Origin: Bactericera cockerelli
Lineage: Eukaryota > Arthropoda > Insecta > Hemiptera > Triozidae
NCBI GenBank assembly: GCA_024516035.1
Contig: CM044963.1
Span: forward strand, 31,548,425 to 31,612,424
Length of the DNA stretch: 64,000 bases
Direction: 5' to 3'
Positions 28,436-39,179 of this stretch are shown in pieces. The notes below the pieces were generated by a model. That model worked only from the letters and a program-made list of their open reading frames with translations. It was not told where the DNA came from and did no database searches. The first letter of the stretch is position 1. Each line of letters opens with the position of its first letter. The position numbers and the translations under genes are program-made.

Positions 28436-31400
28436 TTAACAGAACCAACCTTGCAATATTTGGTTAGGTAATGGGCACAGCTTAACTACTGGTCGCTTTA
28501 ATTCGCCGCTCTTGGTTCGAACAAGAGCTACTCTAACTATTCCATCTTTGCCAGGATACACAGCAATGACTCTTCCAAGAGGCCAACTTAAGACAGGAGT
28601 GTTTTCAGCTTTGATTAACACTAGGGAACCAGGTTTAAGAGGAGTATCATCTTTCAACCACTTTGATCTTTGCTGCAATTGACTGAGGTACTCCTCTGAA
28701 AACCTTTTCCAAAATGAATGGATCATCTGCTCGATCAGCTTGTATCTTTGGCCAAGATTAAGAGGCGTAGAAATCAACGGCATGTGCTGAACAGGTTCTT
28801 GCATCAGGAAATGAGCCGGCGTCAATGCTTTGGGAGCAGACGGATCTGCATCTTGTTCACAGAGCGGTCTGCTATTCAGGATGGCTTCAATTTCAATCAG
28901 TAGAGTATTCATCTCTTCATAAGACAGGATTTGTGGACCAATGACTTTGGAGAGATGAGACTTGACTTGCCGGACACTAATTTCCCACAGACCACCGAAA
29001 TGTGGAGATGCGGTAGGATTGAATCGAAATTCAATTCGTTGATCAAGAAGTTCTTTTTCAAAAGAATCTTTATAGGGTTTTGAATCAAGGAATGAATACA
29101 TTTCATTGAGGATGTTGCTTGCACCGATGAAGTTACTGCCATTATCTGAATAGAGCACCTTGACAACTCCTCTTCTTGCAAGAAATCTTCTAAGTGATGG
29201 CATTATTGGAGTGCTAGACTTTGGACAGTGCTTGAAACAAAGAACGTATTTCATAACACGTTGACGTATGATATCACGTCCACCCAGTATCCAATACTTT
29301 TTCCTTAGAATGGAAAGCAGGAGCTGAGGGCCGGTATGTAGATTTCTTTGATGTTTTTTATCAATCAGGAAATTAAAAATATGATGCTTCTTAGGTAGAA
29401 TGATTGGGTGAGCCTGTTGATAATCAATTTGACTTGCATTTTCTATGAGACCACCACATAAAGGCAAATTATCTTTCACAAAAGGACGTAGTTTCAGTAG
29501 TTCATATGAAACTTGTTTGTTATTCTCTATGTTCTTTAAATTATTAACAAACACTTTTCCTTGTAAACTTTGAATAAGTTTCGTTTCCGCCACTATTAAA
29601 TCTTGACAAGAAATAAGTATAGTTGGTAGCAATCGGCAGAACTTTAGAACTAGCGCCACCGTTCTTAGCACAATGTTCCATTTTGAAATACTGCAAGCCA
29701 TTTGAAGAAGGACACTCTTTTTATGTTCTTGAGGTTGCACATTCATCAGGACCTTTTGGGGTTTCTCTTCTAATAACTTATCATTCAGCATTTGCTCATC
29801 CAAGCCATCTTCAGTGACTTGTCGCAAGTTCAAATTTTCGATTGAAGAATTTAACCAGGGTGGACCATGCAAAAACATTCTTTTCATATCTCCTGTGAAA
29901 TTAATAGGAAATATTCTAAAATTAATCAGCAAATCAAACAAGCTTTTATATAATATGGGTCCAGTGTGCAGAACATCATTGAGGGAAATGCCTGTTGATG
30001 TAGCACAACTATCGTCCAAAACAATTCTAATTTTGGTAGTAGCCTTGTCAAGTTTCACCACAGCATGGTGAGGCCTGAAATAACCTTCCTCTTGTGGATC
30101 ACAATTGTGTACCAGTGAGACGTGACCTTGGTCAATGTAATCATTGATTGCCTTTGAATAATTCTTCTTGAGATCAGGCTGTAACTTGAACTTTTCCTCC
30201 GTGTTTAAAAGTCGCTTCTTAGCGATTTCATAAGAGCTTCCAAGTTTTTTAGAGGTTTCTTTGAATGGCAATGACACTGCGTACCTTCCGCTAGGCAATC
30301 TTGGAGTAGTGCTGATAAAATATTTTTCACATTCTTCTTCATCTGATGTGAGACCTTGAGGTGAAGAAGGCACTTCTTCAACGGAACGGAACTTCTGAAC
30401 AATATCTTCTAAGGACGATGCTTCTGGAATCACTTGAGGAACGTGGAAGGTATATGGTGTAGAATGAGACATAGTCGGTACACGTCCCATAATAATATCA
30501 CCCAATACAGAATTGAAGACGAGTGTTTGATTATTAGGCATACTTTTCCTCTCTCCAATTAGGAAGGGAAAAAGTTCGGCGCCAATGAGGCAGTCAATAT
30601 TGCTTGGAATGTGAAATGTGTCATCACTGAGCTTTAAACCAGATAAATTCTTTAGTAAAGAAATATCCAAGGGGCATGTAGGCAACTTACTGATTTTGTC
30701 TACCACAAGTGCTTCAGAAACAATGAATTGTTTTTCTGAGTCATATCTTGAGGAAAATTGAAAAGACGTAATACCACTAGCTTGGCTTGAACTTGAATCG
30801 ATGCCACTGACTTTCATAGAACATGGTTTGTATTTCAGACCCAATTTTTTACAACAACTCTTGGTGATGAAGTTGCACATACTAGCGCTATCTAGTAGCA
30901 TACGCACCTTTACAATTTCACCCGTATTATTTCTTACGTTAACTTTAGCGGTAGCGAGTAGGACTGTATATTCTTGTCTAACTTGACTTGAGCTGGCCGA
31001 ACAACAATTGACAACAGCAGAAACTTTAGGCACTAATTTGTCTTGATCTTTGAATGATTTTTCTTCACATGGGTCTACTGGAGACGAAGAAGATACATAA
31101 GTATTAAGATGCAACATGGTATGATGTTTGTAATTGCATATTTTGCACGAATGTTTGCTCATGCATTTAATTACACTATGAAGAGGGCTGAAACAATTAA
31201 AACATACTTTTAATCTTTTTACAAGTTCCAGACGCTGTGAAGGTTGAAGTTGATTAAACTCAGGACATTGAAACATTGGGTGTTTTTCTTGATTACAAAC
31301 TTGACAGTTAGTAGTATTTTGTAAATCTTGTTTACTACGCGCTGTCACCATAGTAACCATCTTGGATGCTGGCTTTTTTGACGAAACTGGAATTGAAACA

Positions 31401-32266
31401 TCTCTTTCTGTACGCTCGATGACTCTGACGTAATCTTGTACAAACTTGATGAGCTCAGAGTACAGAGGGAGTTCTTTACTGGCCAAACATTTCATCTCAA
31501 ACTTCTTACAAAGTCCCACATCCAACTTTTTGATTCCTATAGCATACAATATAAATTCGTCCAAATTAGGTATCTTCAACGCTTTGAGCGCCGCCACTGA
31601 TGCACCAAATTTATCAATAAAGTTATTATAATCAACTTTAGATTCTTCCTTGATGGGCTTGAAATTAATTATGTTGTCTAAGTAGTAACTAGCAAGAGAT
31701 CTGACATCTTGATACCTATCAGTGAGAGCCTTGAATAATGTCTCATAGTTACTTCCTATTGGAGGAATCCCTGAGCATAAAGATAAAGCTTGATCCTTGA
31801 GACGGGAAATAAGGTACTGGACCTTTTGGTCATTAGAGAGTGACTTGTTCTCGTGAATGATCGTCTTAAATGTCTCGTAGAATGTGGGCCAATCTCTGGG
31901 ATTGCCGTTGAATGAGGCTAATTCTAATGCTGGTAGTCTAGGCAAATCGGTAGTGCATGTAGGAGTAGATGCGCTACCCAACTTTTGAATACTGTGCTTT
32001 ACATGTCCATACATATCAACAAAAGAATCTAAACCTTGAAAAGTAGGCTCATATGCTGGGTCTTCTTCAATCATACCTTCCTCATACTTTTCTAAGGCTT
32101 CTTTGAAATCAGTGTGTAGAAGATCTAGAGACGCTGCCTTTGCTAGTAAAGTACTCTTCAAGGTCTTATCTACATTTACTTTCTTACTTACGTCATAAAT
32201 CTCTTGCATTATCATGAAAATCTTTTCCTTCTTCGCTTTCAAAATCACTACCTTGGCACTCGGCAT
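28436..32266 (-). CDS. Bel/Pao gag-pol polyprotein with two in-frame deletions
   Basis: Single 1276-residue frame. Order: gag capsid-like region (DUF1759 type, about 112-290), zinc knuckles (CxxC..HxxxxC, 321-386), aspartic protease with LLDSAS at 457-462 (DUF1758 type), RT start (705-797) up to the motif-A aspartate in TGDMKRMF, then a jump at about residue 799 (genome about 29870) to the post-RNase H segment HGPPWL. So RT motifs B-E including the YxDD box, and RNase H, are missing. Next come the integrase HHCC finger (H972, H977, C1010, C1014), a second jump at about 1025 (genome about 29195) that removes the first catalytic aspartate, then SDNG (D1041) and GGLWE (E1095), and a DUF5641-type end (about 1185-1265). 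A full-length family member would be about 1700-1800 residues. Both deletions keep the frame. It cannot be autonomous and would need proteins in trans. Confidence 0.9.
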   Translation of the reverse strand: MPSAKVVILKAKKEKIFMIMQEIYDVSKKVNVDKTLKSTLLAKAASLDLLHTDFKEALEKYEEGMIEEDPAYEPTFQGLDSFVDMYGHVKHSIQKLGSASTPTCTTDLPRLPALELASFNGNPRDWPTFYETFKTIIHENKSLSNDQKVQYLISRLKDQALSLCSGIPPIGSNYETLFKALTDRYQDVRSLASYYLDNIINFKPIKEESKVDYNNFIDKFGASVAALKALKIPNLDEFILYAIGIKKLDVGLCKKFEMKCLASKELPLYSELIKFVQDYVRVIERTERDVSIPVSSKKPASKMVTMVTARSKQDLQNTTNCQVCNQEKHPMFQCPEFNQLQPSQRLELVKRLKVCFNCFSPLHSVIKCMSKHSCKICNYKHHTMLHLNTYVSSSSPVDPCEEKSFKDQDKLVPKVSAVVNCCSASSSQVRQEYTVLLATAKVNVRNNTGEIVKVRMLLDSASMCNFITKSCCKKLGLKYKPCSMKVSGIDSSSSQASGITSFQFSSRYDSEKQFIVSEALVVDKISKLPTCPLDISLLKNLSGLKLSDDTFHIPSNIDCLIGAELFPFLIGERKSMPNNQTLVFNSVLGDIIMGRVPTMSHSTPYTFHVPQVIPEASSLEDIVQKFRSVEEVPSSPQGLTSDEEECEKYFISTTPRLPSGRYAVSLPFKETSKKLGSSYEIAKKRLLNTEEKFKLQPDLKKNYSKAINDYIDQGHVSLVHNCDPQEEGYFRPHHAVVKLDKATTKIRIVLDDSCATSTGISLNDVLHTGPILYKSLFDLLINFRIFPINFTGDMKRMFLHGPPWLNSSIENLNLRQVTEDGLDEQMLNDKLLEEKPQKVLMNVQPQEHKKSVLLQMACSISKWNIVLRTVALVLKFCRLLPTILISCQDLIVAETKLIQSLQGKVFVNNLKNIENNKQVSYELLKLRPFVKDNLPLCGGLIENASQIDYQQAHPIILPKKHHIFNFLIDKKHQRNLHTGPQLLLSILRKKYWILGGRDIIRQRVMKYVLCFKHCPKSSTPIMPSLRRFLARRGVVKVLYSDNGSNFIGASNILNEMYSFLDSKPYKDSFEKELLDQRIEFRFNPTASPHFGGLWEISVRQVKSHLSKVIGPQILSYEEMNTLLIEIEAILNSRPLCEQDADPSAPKALTPAHFLMQEPVQHMPLISTPLNLGQRYKLIEQMIHSFWKRFSEEYLSQLQQRSKWLKDDTPLKPGSLVLIKAENTPVLSWPLGRVIAVYPGKDGIVRVALVRTKSGELKRPVVKLCPLPNQILQGWFC

Positions 32267-32285
32267 TCTGCTGCTTGTGTTCGGA

Positions 32286-32303
32286 TTCCGGTTCGAAGGA
32301 CCA
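32286..32303 (-). promoter_or_regulatory. primer-binding site of the Bel/Pao element
   Basis: Begins TGG, complementary to a tRNA CCA end, two bases after the 5' LTR. The cognate tRNA was not identified. Confidence 0.7.
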
Positions 32304-32305
32304 AA

Positions 32306-32605
32306 TGTGGGGTTCTGTGGCTTGAATCGACCACAAATAATGAATTGGAATCTTATACTTAAACTTGAAACTTGAAAGAAAAATACTTGTATGGTGAAAA
32401 TGAAAAGAATTGCATTTTTATTGAGAAAACTTTTTTTGGACTTGGAAAATTGGAGAAAAAATTTGGAAGCCTATCAATGTTATTTATAAACAGTGATGGG
32501 AAAACATCGAGCTCGTTGCTCTCGCGAGTGTTACCTCGGGAAATGTTGCTGACCGCGAAGATAGAAATCAGTTTCCGCGAATATTTAAATTACCAGAACC
32601 AAACA
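32306..32605 (-). repeat. 5' LTR of the Bel/Pao element
   Basis: Same as the 3' LTR except for one fewer A at about 32454-32460. Transcription of the element would start here on the minus strand. Confidence 0.9.
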
Positions 32606-32610
32606 ACCTA

Positions 32611-32948
32611 TCTCACGGACACGGAATTGTTATTTCTATTAATATTTTCTTTTCATTTCTTTTTTAGAGCATTGTGAAATTTCAAGAAACTGGGTAGAAA
32701 GAATTAAATCTGAAGATATTTACTTATTTATGAATTCATTTATTCGTAGTTCTTTCACTTCATTCCGTATCTTCTCTTCTACTTCTTTCTCTCTCTTTTT
32801 ATTCCTTCTCCTTCCTCTTCAACTCTCTCTCACTTTATCTAATCTCTAATCCAACACTTTCTTGTACATTTTTCATTATTTTAGAGCAGAGAAAATCCGG
32901 ACGTCCGAAATCCGGATCGAAGAAAGTTCGGATCAGCGTCGAAAGCAA
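32611..32948. other. nothing recognised; CT-rich part
   Basis: A C/T-rich stretch at about 32755-32850, otherwise no signal. Confidence 0.4.
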
Positions 32949-33020
32949 ACCGTGGGAGGTTTTCTGAGGAGTCTTGTGGAGGTTTTCTGAGGAGTCTTGT
33001 GGAGGTTTTCTAAGGAGTCT
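32949..33020 (+). repeat. 25-bp tandem repeat, three copies
   Basis: Units containing GTGGAGGTTTTCTGAGGAGT at about 32951, 32976 and 33000, ending in the head of the SINE that follows. Confidence 0.7.
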
Positions 33021-33228
33021 TGTCCAGTTAGCTCAGTGGTAAAGGCGGAACTCTGTGAATCCAGAGGTTCCAGAGGTCGTGGGTTCGAAACCCAGCCGGG
33101 ATATGACAAGTTATCCTCCCATTTGGGATTTTTACCACATAATAATAAGTCTTGGGCTTACTGCTGGAATAATGGGACTTTAAAGTCCTTATCGGGCAGT
33201 ATAAATAAGGCGATATTATTGTTATTTA
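33020..33228 (+). mobile_element. tRNA-headed SINE, family 4
   Basis: GTCCAGTTAGCTCAGTGG, box B GTGGGTTCGAAACCC, CTTGGGCTTACTGCTGGAAT, GGACTTTAAAGTCC hairpin and GTATAAATAAGGCGATATT. Confidence 0.75.
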
Positions 33229-33261
33229 CATTTCACAAGTTGCCGAGCTCTGTGTCTCCAT

Positions 33262-33385
33262 GGATAAGGGTTGGGTGGAAGAGATTGCCATAGGCAATAA
33301 CCGCGCCCGTTAGTAGGTTAGTAGGGACATAATATGTGTATATATTTATCTATTCCTTTTTTATTGTTTATATTGTTTTCAGAAG
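33262..33385 (+). mobile_element. LINE 3' tail, type T2, truncated
   Basis: GGGTTGGGTGGAAGAGATTG, CCATAGGCAATAACC hairpin and AGGGACATAATATGTG. Confidence 0.6.
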
Positions 33386-33400
33386 GGTGGAGGGTTTTGT

Positions 33401-33421
33401 CCCCCCCCCCCCCCCCCCCCC
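33401..33421. repeat. 21-base poly-C run
   Basis: Twenty-one consecutive C, preceded by GGAGGGTTTTGT. It may be longer or shorter in the real genome because such runs sequence badly. Confidence 0.9.
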
Positions 33422-33964
33422 AAAAATTTCAAGAAACTCCTGCAAAATAAATACGATGGAATATACGTAGTCTCTTTCGTGCTCAAAAGGGACTAGCGCC
33501 TGAACCACTTGACTACCAGTGCATTCATCACCCGCCGCCCCTACTATTTCTACCACTTCCTCTTTCTTTCTTTTCTTAGTTTCTTTCTCTGCTTCCTCAA
33601 TATTTGTCGGATTCCTCTTCCTCTTTTCATTCTTCCTCTCGTTCCTCTTTGTTCAAATCGAAGTTTTCTACTCTCAAAGTCTCCAATGAATTATGTGCTT
33701 TCGTTCTGATTGATGAACTGTTTTCTGCTTTGTATTTCTCTCTCTCTCTCTCAATTTCTTGCTTTCTCTCTCAATTTCTCTCTCTGAATTTCTTTCTTTC
33801 TCTCTCTATTTCTTTCACTCTCTCTCTCTCTCTGTTTCTTTCTCTCTCTCTCTCTATTTCTTTCTCTCTCTTTCTCCCTATTTCTATCTCTCTCTCTCTC
33901 TCTCTGTTTCTTTCTCTCTCTCTCTATTTCTTTCTCTACCATCTGTATTTTTTTCTCTTTCTCA

Positions 33965-34018
<54 letters not shown>

Positions 34019-34209
34019 CAAACTACATTATTTATGTACAATTTTCACACATAAAAAAAAATTGTAATTTAACATTGTATTCCTAATATTATATATCTTT
34101 TACTGTAACATTTGGACATAGATATTTTTAACATTATTTTCTTTGTATTATTTTTTGATTTTTGTAAATTGTAAACTACGACTAATTGTTGTGAATAAAT
34201 AAATATATA
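33422..34209. repeat. pyrimidine-rich tract and AT-rich flank
   Basis: 33550-33660 is T/C-rich, 33735-34015 is mostly (TC)n with TTTC blocks. The ORFs 33604-34086 and 33759-34067 are composition artefacts. 34016-34209 is AT-rich with nothing recognised. Confidence 0.8.
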
Positions 34210-34211
34210 TA

Positions 34212-35872
34212 CAGGGTGTCCCACCAAACTTGGACACCTCAAATTACTCGGCCCCTGAAAGAGTTTTTGAAAAATAAAAAAATCTAGGGTACATGTGCTA
34301 ATCATGCGGTTTCAGTTATGAATTATTTTTTTATACAGGGTGGTTCAAAAGTCAGAAATTCAGGTGTCAACTTTCGATTTTTAAATGGATCGACCTGAAT
34401 TTTATTTGATAATTTTACTTCTAAATGATTCCTGAGTACTTTTTTAAACAAAAATATTACATACAGGGTGGTTTTTTTTCGACCAATTTTTTTTCTAAAT
34501 CTTGAATAACTCAAGTTCGGTTAATTTTTTCGATAACAAGAAGAGAATGTGTTTGTGTAATGTTAACACGCACTTTCAATTGGCATCAAAATTTTTTTAT
34601 ACTGGGTGGTTCACAAGAGAAATAATGACTTGATTTTTTTTAAAACCGAGTTTTTTTAATTTTTTATTTAGGGTTAATAATTCTCGTCTAATTTTACACA
34701 TTTTTCGTTAGTCATATCGAAAAACAAAACTAAAATGTTGTACAGGGTGAGACATATTTTTTTTTGTAACACCCTGTATATGGGTAGCCAAAGAGACGCA
34801 AAATTAAATATAAAGACTAAATATGCAAGAAAAACTTTGATTTTTAATTAAACTAAAAAGTTATGGTTTTTTAACTAATATTGTCGCAGGGACCACCCTG
34901 TAGATATTTTCTTAAACCATCATATGGGTAGTCGAAACTGTCTAAAATTCAACGAGGAGTCCAAATCTGAAAGAAAAAAAAAATGAATTCAAAAAGCCAT
35001 GCTCAATTTTGTGTCTACACCTACCTACTTTTTAAAATTTCAAGTTTTAAAATCATTCAGTGTGGACACCAAATTGAAAATGGCTTCAAATTCGTGTTTT
35101 TTACTTGTTTTTCCCACATGATTCGAAGTGTTCGTTTAATTTTATACAACTTAGAGTACCTACATGATAGTTTAAGAAAATATCTACAGGGTGGTCCATG
35201 CGACAATATTAGTTAAAAAACTATAACTTTTTAGTTTAATTAAAAATCAAAGTTTTTCTTGCATATTTAGTCTTTATATTTAATTTTGCGTCTCTTTGAC
35301 TACCCATACACAGGGTGTTACAAAAAAATTATGTCTCACCCTGTACAACACTTTAGTTTTGTTTTTCGATATGACTAACGAAAAATGTGTAAAATTAGAC
35401 GAGAATTATTAATCCTAAATAAAAAATTAAAAAAACTCGGTTTTAAAAAAAATCAAGTCATTATTTCTCTTGTGAACCACCCTGTATAAAAAAAATTGAT
35501 GCCAATTGAAAGTGCGTGTATTCATTACACAAACACATTCTCTCCTTGTTATCGAAAAAATTAACCGAACATGAGTTATTCAAGATTTAGAAAAAAAATT
35601 GGTCGAAAAAAAACCACCCTGTATGTAATATTTTTGTTTAAAAAAGTACTCAGGAATCATTTAGAAGTAAAATTATCAAATAAAATTCAGGTCGATCCAT
35701 TTAAAAATCGAAAGTTGACACCTGAATTTCTAACTTTTGAACCACCCTGTATAAAAAAAAATTCATAACTGAAACCGCATAATTAGCACATGTACCCTAG
35801 ATTTTTTTATTTTTCAAAAACTCTTTCAGGGGCCGAGAAATTTGAGGTGTCCAAGTTTGGTGGGACACCCTG
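34212..35872. mobile_element. palindromic element, copy B (1661 bp)
   Basis: Same ends and internal order as copy A (21920-23572), TA flanks, four inner end motifs per arm (34335, 34465, 34600 with one change, 34742). The two arms of B agree with each other at several sites where both arms of A carry another base. Confidence 0.8.
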
Positions 35873-35876
35873 TATA

Positions 35877-36345
35877 TTATTTCTATCTCTCTCATTTGCT
35901 TTATTTCACTCTCTCTCTCGCTTTATCTTTAGCCTTTTCTTTATCATGAGCTCTTTATTCTTTCTTTATCTCTGCCTTTTTTTCCCTTCTCTTTCTCTTG
36001 TGAATTTCCTTAATTTGATCTCTTTCTTTTACATACTTTAAATATCTCTATCCCTTTCCTCTCTTTGCCTCTCTATCTCTCCGTGCAACTTTGTTTCTCT
36101 AAATCCATATCTTTCTTTCTCGCACGCTATCTTTACATTGATTATCTCTCTCTCTCTCTCTCCTGTTATTTTTCTATTTAAATAATATATTCGGGCATCT
36201 TTGTTTTTTTCTATCTCTCTTTCATTTTCTCATTTAATTTTTTCTTTCAAAACCTCTCATTCTGAACCGAATTTTTGTTCGTTTTTACCTTTTTCCTCTC
36301 TCTCTCTCTCTTTCTCTCTCAATTTCTTTTTCGAATAGTTTTAAT
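35877..36345. repeat. C/T-rich tract
   Basis: Imperfect (TC)n with AT-rich interruptions; the densest parts are 36145-36165 and 36295-36325. Confidence 0.8.
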
Positions 36346-36349
36346 AAGT

Positions 36350-36600
36350 AACTTGGTTTTGGGGGTCCCTTGTCAATAATTAGCCTCCTTGTAAAGGCAG
36401 TGGTAGAAGTACTGAGACATTCCTCCACTGTCTGGCTACCATCGCTCACGATGACGCCACCCTATGATGATAATAATCTAATATTTTATAGATCTCGTAA
36501 TATTTTACTAAGAGTAAATAGATGCCTTAAAGGCTTAAAGGTTAAGAACATTGATTGCTGATCCGGATTTTACGGGTTCGAATCCCAGCCGGAGTTGAAA
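36350..36600 (+). mobile_element. dispersed repeat followed by a tRNA-like SINE head
   Basis: 36350-36475 (GGTCCCTTGTCAATAATTAG, CCTCCACTGTCTGGCTACC, GATGACGC) recurs at 39365-39500. 36520-36600 has GGTTAAGAACATTGATTGC and GGGTTCGAATCCCAGCCGGA (box B), related to 51112-51190. Confidence 0.55.
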
Positions 36601-36674
36601 AAACACAATCTGACAAAGTTTTTCCGCTGTCGTAATGGCATCGATGTAGAGGTCAACTCTCCTCCCAATCTCAA

Positions 36675-36812
36675 CGACTTCAGTAGCTTGATTAATAAGG
36701 CGACAGACAACCTGGAGGTCGGTGGTTCAAGTCCCGGTTTCAGCGTGGATTTTGAAAAGCTAATTAGAGTAGTTGTGATATCACGAAAGTGATTAACACA
36801 AATATGATAACA
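36675..36812 (+). mobile_element. tRNA-headed SINE, family 2
   Basis: ACTTCAGTAGCTTGATTAAT, GGTCGGTGGTTCAAGTCCC, GAGTAGTTGTGATATCACG and GTGATTAACACAAATATGA. Confidence 0.75.
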
Positions 36813-36814
36813 CT

Positions 36815-36950
36815 CTCATAATCTCCCAATCTCAATTTCAAGTGTCACACAACGCACTCTGATTGGTTAATTTGAACATAAAAACCAATCAGAATGCCTC
36901 GTGTGACGGTTGAAACAGAGTTTCGGGGATTTTGAGAGTGGAGAGTGTTA
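36815..36950. repeat. foldback sequence (MITE-like)
   Basis: CACTCTCATAATCTCCC at the left and GATTTTGAGAGTG at the right; inner arms CACTCTGATTGGTTAA and AACCAATCAGAATG, and CAAGTGTCACAC with GTGTGACGG. An imperfect palindrome of about 135 bp with no coding content. Confidence 0.6.
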
Positions 36951-37160
36951 CTGGAACGGGCGACTGGCCACTAGTACCTTTAAATAATAATAAAAAAATG
37001 AATGAAAAACAAAATGGTTAGGATTTAAAACAGTTCAATCAGGCGAAAGCCAAGTCTGAAAACGCCATTGAAATCTTAAAAGCCAATGATGAAGAGGGTG
37101 AAACGCTTGAGAATGAAAATAATGATTCCGTAGAAAAGTGATGAAAGCAATGATTGATAA
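36951..37160. other. nothing recognised
   Basis: No coding or repeat signal. Confidence 0.35.
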
Positions 37161-37440
37161 GGCATTGAAATATCTACAGAGGGAGAGATAAAAGAGAGAA
37201 GGTATAGATAACTAAGCAATGTGAGAGAGGAAGAGAGAGAGAGGGAGAAAGAGAGAGGGGAGAGAGAGAGAAAGAGAAAGTGAAAAAGGAGAGAGAGAAA
37301 GAGAAAGAAGAGAGAGAAAGAGGAGAGAGAGAGAGAAAGAGAGAGAGAGACACATACAGAAATAGAGAAAAAAGAGAAGAGAGAAAAAGAGAGAGAGAGA
37401 GAGAGAGAGAGAAAGTTGAGAGAAAGAAAATTCAGTTATA
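37161..37440. repeat. GA-rich tract
   Basis: Plus strand is almost all purine from about 37175 to 37435. Confidence 0.9.
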
Positions 37441-37477
37441 TAATTGAGAAGAAACAGAGATAAACAAAGCTAAAAGA

Positions 37478-37605
37478 AAGTTATCATATTTGTGTTAATC
37501 ACCTTCGTGATATCACAATTTAATCAAACTGTATTCACCAATTCCCCGCTCAATCCGGGATTTGAACCACCGACCTCCAGTCCACTGCCTTATCGATCAA
37601 GCTAC
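37478..37605 (-). mobile_element. tRNA-headed SINE, family 2
   Basis: Minus strand: CATCAGTAGCTTGATCGATA, GGTCGGTGGTTCAAATCCCG, TTGTGATATCACGAAGGTGA. Confidence 0.7.
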
Positions 37606-38224
37606 TGATGTTGTTTTTTTTACAAATGAACGTGGTTTCCCCATGTTTTTTTGCACTTATTATTTATTTACTAAAGTTATGTACAAAATAATGTACTAAA
37701 TTTAAAAATATATAAAATTATAAAATATAAAAAATATTCTCCCCTTCCTTCTTTCTCTTCTTTCCTTCTCTCTCTTCCCTCTCTTCTATCTTTCCCTTCC
37801 TTCTCTTCTATCTTTCCCACAATTCCCTCTGTTCCCAGTAAGAAAAGACTTCGTTTGAGTTCATTTTCCATCTCTCTTCTCTCAGTCGATCTCCTTACTT
37901 CCGTTTTGACTTTTGTCTGATCGATTGTGTGAATTTTCTGTTCGGAGCTGTATTGTTTGTCGAAGACAGTAAAAAATACAAAGCTTTCGGATAAAGGCAT
38001 TGATAAAATGAAGTTGACGTTGACAAGTGTTAACTCAAAAGTCCTCAGGAGGAGAAATGAATGAGGAGAATAGAAAGAAGTGAGTTTTTCTTCTTTTCGT
38101 CTTAGAAAAAACAGTATGTAATTTGTTCAAATTTTTATATGAGTAAATAATCAAGAGAAGATCTCAACAATTTGAGCTGTGTCCTTTTGACCTTGAGGAA
38201 GTCGAAGATGGGCTGGAATTTCAC
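37606..38224. other. nothing recognised; short C/T-rich part
   Basis: 37738-37820 is C/T-rich. No coding signal: the ORF 37677-38000 on minus is simple-sequence in its second half. Confidence 0.4.
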
Positions 38225-38480
38225 CTCATGAGAAAGAGAAAGAGAGAGGGAGAGAGAAAGAGAAAGAGAGAGAGTGAGTAAAAAAGAGAAAGAGAGAGGG
38301 AGAAAGAAAGAGAGAGAGAGAAAGGGAGAGGGAAAGAGAGAGAGAAGAGAAAGAGAAAGAGAGACAGAGAGTAAAAAAGAGAAAGAGAGAGGGAGAAGAA
38401 AAGAGAGAGAGAGAGAGAAAGGGAGAGGGAAAGAGAAAGAGAGAGAGAAAGAGAAAGAGAAAGAGAGAGGGAGAGAGTTG
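38225..38480. repeat. GA-rich tract with a tandem block
   Basis: Purine-only apart from a few T. A block of roughly 100 bp containing GTAAAAAAGAGAAAGAGAG starts at about 38278 and 38371. Confidence 0.9.
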
Positions 38481-38489
38481 GTTAAGTAT

Positions 38490-38697
38490 TAAGTTGGTTA
38501 AGTCGGGGTTAAGTGGCAAAGAATGCCTAAGGCATTAACTTCGCCCGGATTACAATACATTGTACATTTAATTTTTTTTTTTTTTTTTTTTTCTATATAT
38601 CTTATTTTGTAAATACCTATTGTTAATTTTTTATCTTTGTTAATAATTTATTGTTGTATGTATTGTATAAAAAATAAAGTGTATATAAATAAATAAG
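38490..38697 (+). mobile_element. LINE 3' tail, type T3
   Basis: GGGGTTAAGTGGCAAAGAAT, hairpin GAATGCCTAAGGCATTAACT, TCGCCCGGATTACAA, a 24-T run and AAAAAATAAAGTGTATA. It separates two GA tracts, so it inserted into one longer tract. Confidence 0.7.
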
Positions 38698-38734
38698 AGA
38701 GAAAGCCAGAGAGAGAGAGAGAGAAAGAGAGAGG

Positions 38735-38767
<33 letters not shown>

Positions 38768-38850
38768 AAAGAGAGAGGGAGAAAGAAAGACAGAGACAGA
38801 GGGAGAGGGAAAGAGAAAGTTAAAGATAAAGATAGAGAGAGAGAGCGAAG
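38698..38850. repeat. GA-rich tract (continuation)
   Basis: Purine tract resuming after the LINE tail. Confidence 0.9.
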
Positions 38851-38984
38851 AAAGCCCCTTACCACATCTTATCTTGAATTCACCAGGCAAAACCATAAAG
38901 TCCTCGCCAGTCTAAATAATCTTAATCCTTCTCCTTCGCATGGCTCCTGTCTTTCTTCCAAAATAGTAAGAACTATTCTTCTGG

Positions 38985-39165
38985 TGATAGTCACCTTGGC
39001 GAAATGAGTTAGCGGGCTAGACATTGAACGCGTGGTGACCTGGGTTCGATCCCCAGCGGAGCAGGATTTTTTCTGCTTTGTATTTGGATGTTCCAGAGCC
39101 ACTCGCGCCACGTGAGGAGAAACTAGTAGCTTCTTGTGAAACAGCAACCAGTGCCAGGATTACGG
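38985..39165 (+). mobile_element. tRNA-headed SINE, family 3, 3'-truncated
   Basis: GTCACCTTGGCGAAATGAGT, GGGTTCGATCCCCAGCGG, TTCTGCTTTGTATTTGGATG. Confidence 0.7.
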
Positions 39166-39179
39166 GAAATAAGAAGATA

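Larger units (their letters stand above)
28103..32605 (-). mobile_element. Bel/Pao LTR retrotransposon, deletion derivative
   Basis: 4.5-kb element with LTRs at 28103-28403 and 32306-32605 (301 and 300 bp, identical except a one-base A indel; TG..CA ends) and a 5-bp target duplication ACCTA (28098-28102, 32606-32610). A primer-binding site TGGTCCTTCGAACCGGAA (minus strand, 32286-32303) starts two bases inside the 5' LTR, and a G-rich polypurine tract (GGGGGGAGAA) abuts the 3' LTR. One ORF lies between. The near-identical LTRs show a recent insertion even though the polyprotein lacks essential domains. Confidence 0.9.

Noticed and set aside
33368..33556. Minus ORF with a poly-Gly run
   Set aside because: The glycines come from the poly-C run; nothing else supports a gene.
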